Both the position numbers and the translations under genes were made by a program. A model generated the notes under the pieces. That model had not been told where the DNA came from. It ran no database searches and was given only the letters and a program-made list of their open reading frames with translations. A stretch of DNA of 64,000 nt from Taenia hydatigena (taxonomy: Eukaryota; Platyhelminthes; Cestoda; Cyclophyllidea; Taeniidae): contig JADWOT020000005.1 in the NCBI GenBank assembly GCA_036345935.2, forward strand, positions 17,648,369 to 17,712,368, written 5' to 3'. Positions 58,856 through 64,000 of the stretch are shown here, piece by piece (position 1 is the first letter of the stretch; each line of letters starts with the position of its first letter).

Positions 58856-60720
58856 CCATTGTGTTTAACTCATTAATCCTCCTTCTCTTCCATCACTTAA
58901 ATCTTAGATACTCTGATCGCATCCCGCGAATTGTCATCACTAGTGGCTTGAACCGATGTTGTCACTCTCTCCTCTTAACTTGTCAAATACACCCCTTCCT
59001 CGGGTCAGGAAACCCGAGAAAACGCTTTGAAAATGGAAAAATGGCCAATAATATTATTCTGACCTAATTAAACGCAATATTGTGTGTTTTACCAACAGAG
59101 GACTAATGAGGATACTTCCTTTGAATTAATGACTTGAAAATAGATAAATGAATACTTGTTTTGATCACTCACCTATAGGGTGCTTCTGCTACAATATCAT
59201 TTTTTGTTAGCGTTTGGCTGTGATTGGGAAGTATGTATTCAGCCAGTCGGAGATTTTTTGTCCTTGACTTTTTTTTGCATTCAGCTGTGCAGTTTTAAGG
59301 TATATTTTCTTCTTTCAGCATAAAAGGTATTCACATCGAATTGATGCTTCTGAGCTTACTAATAGAAATTGCACTTTGAGTACATCACTCTCACACATAA
59401 ACTTGTTCCAGTGTTTAATTAATGCCCAAAATGCTTCCAAGATGAGGTGACTGACAGCCTTGCTTGCAGGGTAAACCGAGTTCACAGAACTGTCATTCAA
59501 ATGCTTACATATAAACCACTTGAGCACAATGCTAAAGCTAGCTTTTCAATCGCTATATCACTGTACTCAAAATCCTTTGCAAATGCAAGCAATGAGGCGC
59601 TTCGCGCCTTCGTTCCCTTGAAGCGTCTTTGTTGCACGTCATTTCTTGACCGCAAGGTCCATTCAGCCAACCGGACTGCTTAACGGCGCCTTACTTAGAC
59701 TAGATCAGGACATCTCTGATGGTCACCTGTGCGTAACAAAACGTACAATTTAGCTACAAGTGCATGTAGTGCCAAAATGTTGGCGCGAAAGTAGAATGAA
59801 AGGAGGTTAAAATTGAATACACTCCGAACTTCTCAATGTTTAAGTAACTAAGCTTTATTTGCATCATAATTACACCTCGTCCCTGTTTATTACCGCTTTT
59901 TTACGCCATTTAAAACTATTTTGCTAGTTTGAGGTGTAAAAAGTGTGACGGGCGATTAGGAAACCAATTTGAATAAAAAATTGTTTCTTCATTTTTGACA
60001 TCCATCTGAGGACTAGAGTTGGACTAACTGATACCATTAGTAAATTTGATAAAAATCAAATGCTGTAGCACTTTAAAGTTAGTCCTGACATGGACGATAC
60101 GCACCCAACGTAAACGTCTCACGTATTTGAAAGTCATCACAGCTTTAACCACGCATGCCTGACTGATGGATGTTAAGCATCTCTTTATAAATGCTTCAAG
60201 CAGTTAGGATTTCATCTTATTGTTTTTTGAAATTCGAACAAACGTTGGCCACAGTTCTCACAATATAGGTATTTGAATAACTGGAAAATTAGCTGATATT
60301 GATATTTGTTGAAGCTTGATCTCCTAACTGGCGATGACTTATTGATCTGAAGCTTGATTTTGACAACGCGTTGTAGCAATTCCGATCACGGAGAAGGGCC
60401 CCCGCTAGCATTGTCAAATCCCTTCCGTCTACAGAAAACATCCTCTCCGACTTACTCTTGAACATGAGAAGCAATTAATCAGAGTAAACGCCAAATCCCA
60501 AAATGATGAGTCCAAAAATTGGCAAAAATTGTGCATTTACTTTACAAATACATTGCACATAAAAATAAGCAAAATAAGGCACTACTTGGATAGAAATTCG
60601 CAAACATCCTGCGGCAGACGCAAACCAATCCTATCGAAGTAGTGAAAGAACCTGAATGGTGAAGGAATAGGCCCAATGTGACCGTGAATAATTAATGAAT
60701 CCCGGGATGGCCTAACTAAA
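58856..60720. other. Tail-to-tail region between esterase and ATAD5-like gene
   Basis: Both 3'UTRs should lie here. AATAAA on plus occurs at about 59974, and its reverse complement near 59853 could serve the minus gene. No coding frame or repeat was recognised. Confidence 0.45.
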
Positions 60721-63700
60721 TTACGGCATCATAGTAACAACAGAGGAGTGATCCAAGAATAAACTGTTGCAGAAAGTCACTAACCGTCTTCTGGTAGCCA
60801 AGCTCTTTCGATGTAGCTCCGCTCTGCCGATACTCCTCAAGGATGGGAGGAAATCCAGTGCAAATTCTCTCTGAAAAAAGCTCTCTCCCGATTTCCTTCC
60901 CGCGTTGAAGGCTCTTAAGCTAACCAGTGTGGCCACAGCCTTGTCAAAAGCCGTGGAACTAAGAAAAGATACGTTTGTTTAAGATTCGATTTTCACTCCC
61001 ATGATAATAGGTGGAACCTTACGAGGAAGAGTCCTCAGTCGAGCGTTCGTTGACATAACTGCCGAAAGCCAGACCCTCGGAAACTGTAGGAAGGGCGAGC
61101 AGCTGCTTCTCCAGGCGTGTGAGGTTATGCAAAGTGGTTAAGTGTAGGAGTCGACGCCATTCCTCCTCACAGGCGAAGGTACCACAGATGCCCACTGGAT
61201 CAATCCCAGAGAGAGGTGCGGAACAGACATCCCCAAAGACAGTCATCAGATTCGAGGACGATGTGATGCTTAAAGGCAGGGACTCTATACCCCGAGAAAT
61301 TTCGCCTTGACCGCTAACTGTTGAGCACATGTCCAAAAGGGCCTGCAATTGGGTTGCACGGGAAAGTTCTGAGAGCACATCGGCTGACAACTTTTTGCAT
61401 TGAGCTAAGGGAAGTTTAACGACAGTCGACGTTTCCTAATAACAGAAAAGAATACAAGTAGTACATCTCAATGTTTCTCCAAATAAACCGTGTTTGTATG
61501 AAAATGGCCCTGTGATACTTATGCCCTACAATTACGGTTAACCCTTCGAATTTCGAACGTTTATGCGACATCCAAAGTAAATTTTTGCCTTTGCCACAAA
61601 GAAATATAAGATAACGAATCAATACACATTCTAACTTTGGTGGTGGTGGTGGTGGTGGTGGTGGTGGTGGTGGTGGTGGTGGTGGTGGTGGTGGTGGTGG
61701 TGGTGGTGGTGGTGGTGGTGGTGGTGGTTGGTGGTGGTGGTGGTGGTGGTGGTGGTGGTGGTGGTGGTGTGGTGGTGGTGGTGGTGGTGGTGTGGTGGTG
61801 GTGTGGTGGTGGTGGTGGTGGTGGGGTGGTGGTGGTGGTGGAGCGCTAAGTTGCACACCTGCCACAAAGACCAATAACTTATTTCTCGGTATAAAATCTC
61901 ATAACATCGCTTAAAATGAGTTGGCCAATAACAGTTGTGTTCACTTTGCATTAAAACTATGCCATTTTCGTGCACAGCGGCTACGTAAGTTTGAAGAATG
62001 CAAAAATACCGGCTGGTTTCCATGTTCTTCAGGGACCGAATGTTTTTCTTCGGCATCGGAGGCAAAAACATCAATAAATTCATCACTGTCTGATTTCTTA
62101 AGATCTTGAGAGGGGACCCGAGGAATAACAAAGGAAAGACTGAAGAGACGATAAAATATGCTATTGTAGGTGCTTATGAGATCGCAACTGTTCATTCCAG
62201 TGCCCTCCTAAAGTGGGAGAGGTGAAGAGACTACAAACGGTCACAACGGATAGTTTTTGAAAAAACCAGCTTACTCTATCAAGATACTGATCTCCAGAAC
62301 CTGTAATCCACTGCAGCCGCACAATTGACCGCCGAATGTTCGAGAACTCTCGACTGCTGACTAATTCCCTTGCAGTGCAGGAAATGCGACCAGGAATATC
62401 AAAATTACAATCTTCGTTCTCACGACTAGTTAAGGCTAGCAGTAGCGAATCGGTTAGAACGAGACCCCGGGAATCACAAATGCGTTGCATAATCGGTTTC
62501 ACTAGGATCTAGAGAAAAGAGAAAAATAACACACCAGATCGTTGTGGATAACGAGGAATAAAAGCACATTCAAGAAGTAAGTCTACAGATGACGCAAGAG
62601 GCAGAAGTTTGCAAGTTTGGTAGGAAACTGGGATTTCACGAATAACGGAAGGATCAGAAGCAGTGAAGAATATCGGCCGACGACCCATTTGAAGGAGCTT
62701 GCCGACCGCGTGCCAGAACCCTCGGTCAGAGTCGAAGAGTACGTCAACGTCGTCGAAAAGAATCAACGATTTGTTAATGAGTTTGAGCCCTTCTACACTC
62801 GAACAAAAGAGTACATTAATAATTAAAACTTCAAAGAGAGCATCTTGACAGTCTGACTAGAATTCACCAGATGCACCGCGCTTCATGGAATCCAATCGAG
62901 AGACATTTTGTGAAAATGATCGCTTTTGGGGAAGGAAAAATGGATCAAGTATTGATTTTCGTGATTGAAATTTCATCTTGCTGGAACTCGGAGCGACGAC
63001 TGAATTGAATAAAGGAAAAGTAAATGAAATGGCTAACAGAGTCAGTTCATAGCTAAAGCCATCAAAACGCACCTTCTGATAAGTCGGAGATGCTAGAAGA
63101 TGCTGATAAGGATTCCGTAGAAACGTGTTGGGATACCATGAGAGGCGAGCATTGAGACATCACTTCCTTTCCAGAACGGCAAGACGATGGATTCAACTCA
63201 AAAACCTGCGAGATGAAAGAAACAATGGCATATGAGAAAGATCCAAAAAGCGAAGATAGAATTTGAATGACGTGCCTTGTATCCATGTTGCATGGCAAGA
63301 GCGTAGACAAGAGAAGTTTTACCACAACCCGTAGGCCCAAAAATGAGGTACGCTGAATGACGCCAAGAGCCCAAAGATTCTGACGAAGGTGAACCACGAC
63401 CATTTGTTCTATAGAAAGAGTTCTCGTGATCGATTCATTTATACCTCAATCGTTTGCCAGCCGAAGAATTTGATGAATCTAGAGACTTTGTGTTTATCCA
63501 GAGCAAGAAATTTACTTTTAGCGTCGACAGTTTGGAGGTCGGTATCCCAGAGCCTCATCCATTCAAGTAAGGGAGCAACGTCACTAGAGTGCAAGACCAT
63601 TTCTGACATAGATGTTGGCGAGTATTCATCGGTCCACATTTTTGGTTCAGTCTTGAGATTGTCTTGAGACAGGGATTAAATACAAAAGGCTCACAACTTA

Positions 63701-64000
63701 CGACAATGCCCTGCCACTATTAAATCAATTTCATTTTCAGGCACTTTACCATCTTCAATGCGTGACTTCAAGGGGATCCTTCGAAAAGACTTGGGAGTGC
63801 AGGACACCCGATGAGACCCAATGGTTTTCCTCGACATTCGAGACAACTCACCAGCTGGCTTGGCAGAGGTTGCAGGAGTAGTTGATGATATCGACGGAAT
63901 AACAGAAAGCGAAACTACGTTCGCAACGTCCACGAGTGGAGTTCCTGTAAAAGAGGTGTCTCCCGAGGATTGAATTTTCATACCAAACGAGATCTTTGCA
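60721..64000 (-). CDS. ATAD5: ELG1/ATAD5-like AAA+ PCNA unloader, partial (5' end outside)
   Basis: Ten exons on minus: 64000-63702, 63662-63445, 63422-63276, 63205-63073, 62999-62868, 62792-62535, 62501-62275, 62096-61985, 61404-61023 and 60958-60721, about 714 residues in the window. Key features in order: MWTDEYSP (the clamp-loader entry motif), Walker A GPTGCGKTS, FELNPSSCRSG, a PIP-box-like KSILDPFF, Walker B ILFDDVDVLF, sensor-1 FFTASDP, and an IRRSIVRLQW helix. The C-terminal FLPSLRSI followed by RRRL matches the end of human ATAD5. The protein forms the RFC-like complex that removes PCNA from DNA after replication. Intron sizes are 39, 22 or 36, 70, 73, 75, 33, 178, 580 and 64 nt. The exon 2-3 junction is problematic and the limits of 62096-61985 are the least certain. 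Confidence 0.9.
61638..61841. repeat. Interrupted (GGT)n microsatellite in ATAD5-like intron
   Basis: About 204 bp of GGT units on plus (ACC on minus, the transcribed sense) fill part of the 580-nt intron between exons 61985-62096 and 61023-61404. The first ~90 bp are pure; the rest has single-base interruptions (GGTT, GTGT, GGGG) that shift register. Long His- or Val-only reading frames across it are artefacts of the repeat. Confidence 0.97.
63206..63275 (-). other. GC-AG intron in the ATAD5-like gene
   Basis: The 70-nt intron starts GCACGT after TACAAG and ends ATCTCGCAG. Phase 0 joins HGYK to VFELN, the conserved order after Walker A in ATAD5 proteins. Confidence 0.75.

Noticed and set aside
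61416..62131. Long His-, Pro- or Thr-only open frames across the GGT/ACC tract
   Set aside because: They are produced by the trinucleotide repeat in three frames; splice phases of the ATAD5-like gene place the tract in an intron.
1..64000. CRISPR arrays, bacterial operons, rRNA genes
   Set aside because: No regular spaced repeats, no Shine-Dalgarno-linked gene runs and no rRNA core motifs were seen; the gene structures are clearly eukaryotic.

Overview
This window is nuclear DNA of a flatworm, most likely a tapeworm. Four things point there. Genes are split by very short introns of two size classes (33, 36 and 39 nt; 64, 70, 73, 75 and 79 nt), a pattern I recall for cestodes. The protein set is animal. 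A pair of intronless, highly divergent rhodopsin-like receptors is present. A ~185-bp LTR with a ~480-bp non-coding internal domain is scattered through the window and resembles the TRIM elements I recall from taeniid tapeworms. Splicing follows GT-AG with two GC-AG exceptions, and the standard genetic code works in every gene.

Layout, left to right. Three exons on + (3114-6148) encode a secreted, probably GPI-anchored Ly6/quiver-like protein. A 16-kb stretch (6.15-22.37 kb) has no recognisable gene. Two divergently transcribed paralogous seven-helix receptors follow (minus, 22366-23568; plus, 25627-26814). At 26.8-31.3 kb lie decayed LTR elements and a frameshifted, formerly coding stretch. 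SNU13, a box C/D and U4 snRNP protein, is on minus at 31361-32148. ARL5, a small GTPase of Golgi trafficking, is on minus at 34333-37287. From 37.3 to 50.8 kb there is no convincing gene, but there is a nested LTR-element composite at 38186-39222. A four-exon acetylcholinesterase-type carboxylesterase with an intact Ser-Glu-His triad and a C-terminal anchor tail is on plus at 50870-58855. An ELG1/ATAD5-type clamp unloader is on minus from 60721 and runs off the right edge; it is tail-to-tail with the esterase.

The genes do not form one pathway. Housekeeping functions (snRNP/snoRNP assembly, Golgi traffic, PCNA unloading) are interspersed with surface and signalling genes (Ly6-like protein, two receptors, cholinesterase). 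The Ly6-like protein and the cholinesterase may both touch cholinergic signalling, but that is inference. The receptor pair is the least conventional feature: both have an approximately 55-residue first intracellular loop and lack the usual DRY, CWxP and NPxxY motifs. All exon boundaries were derived by hand from splice signals, reading phase and family conservation; no alignment or RNA evidence was available.
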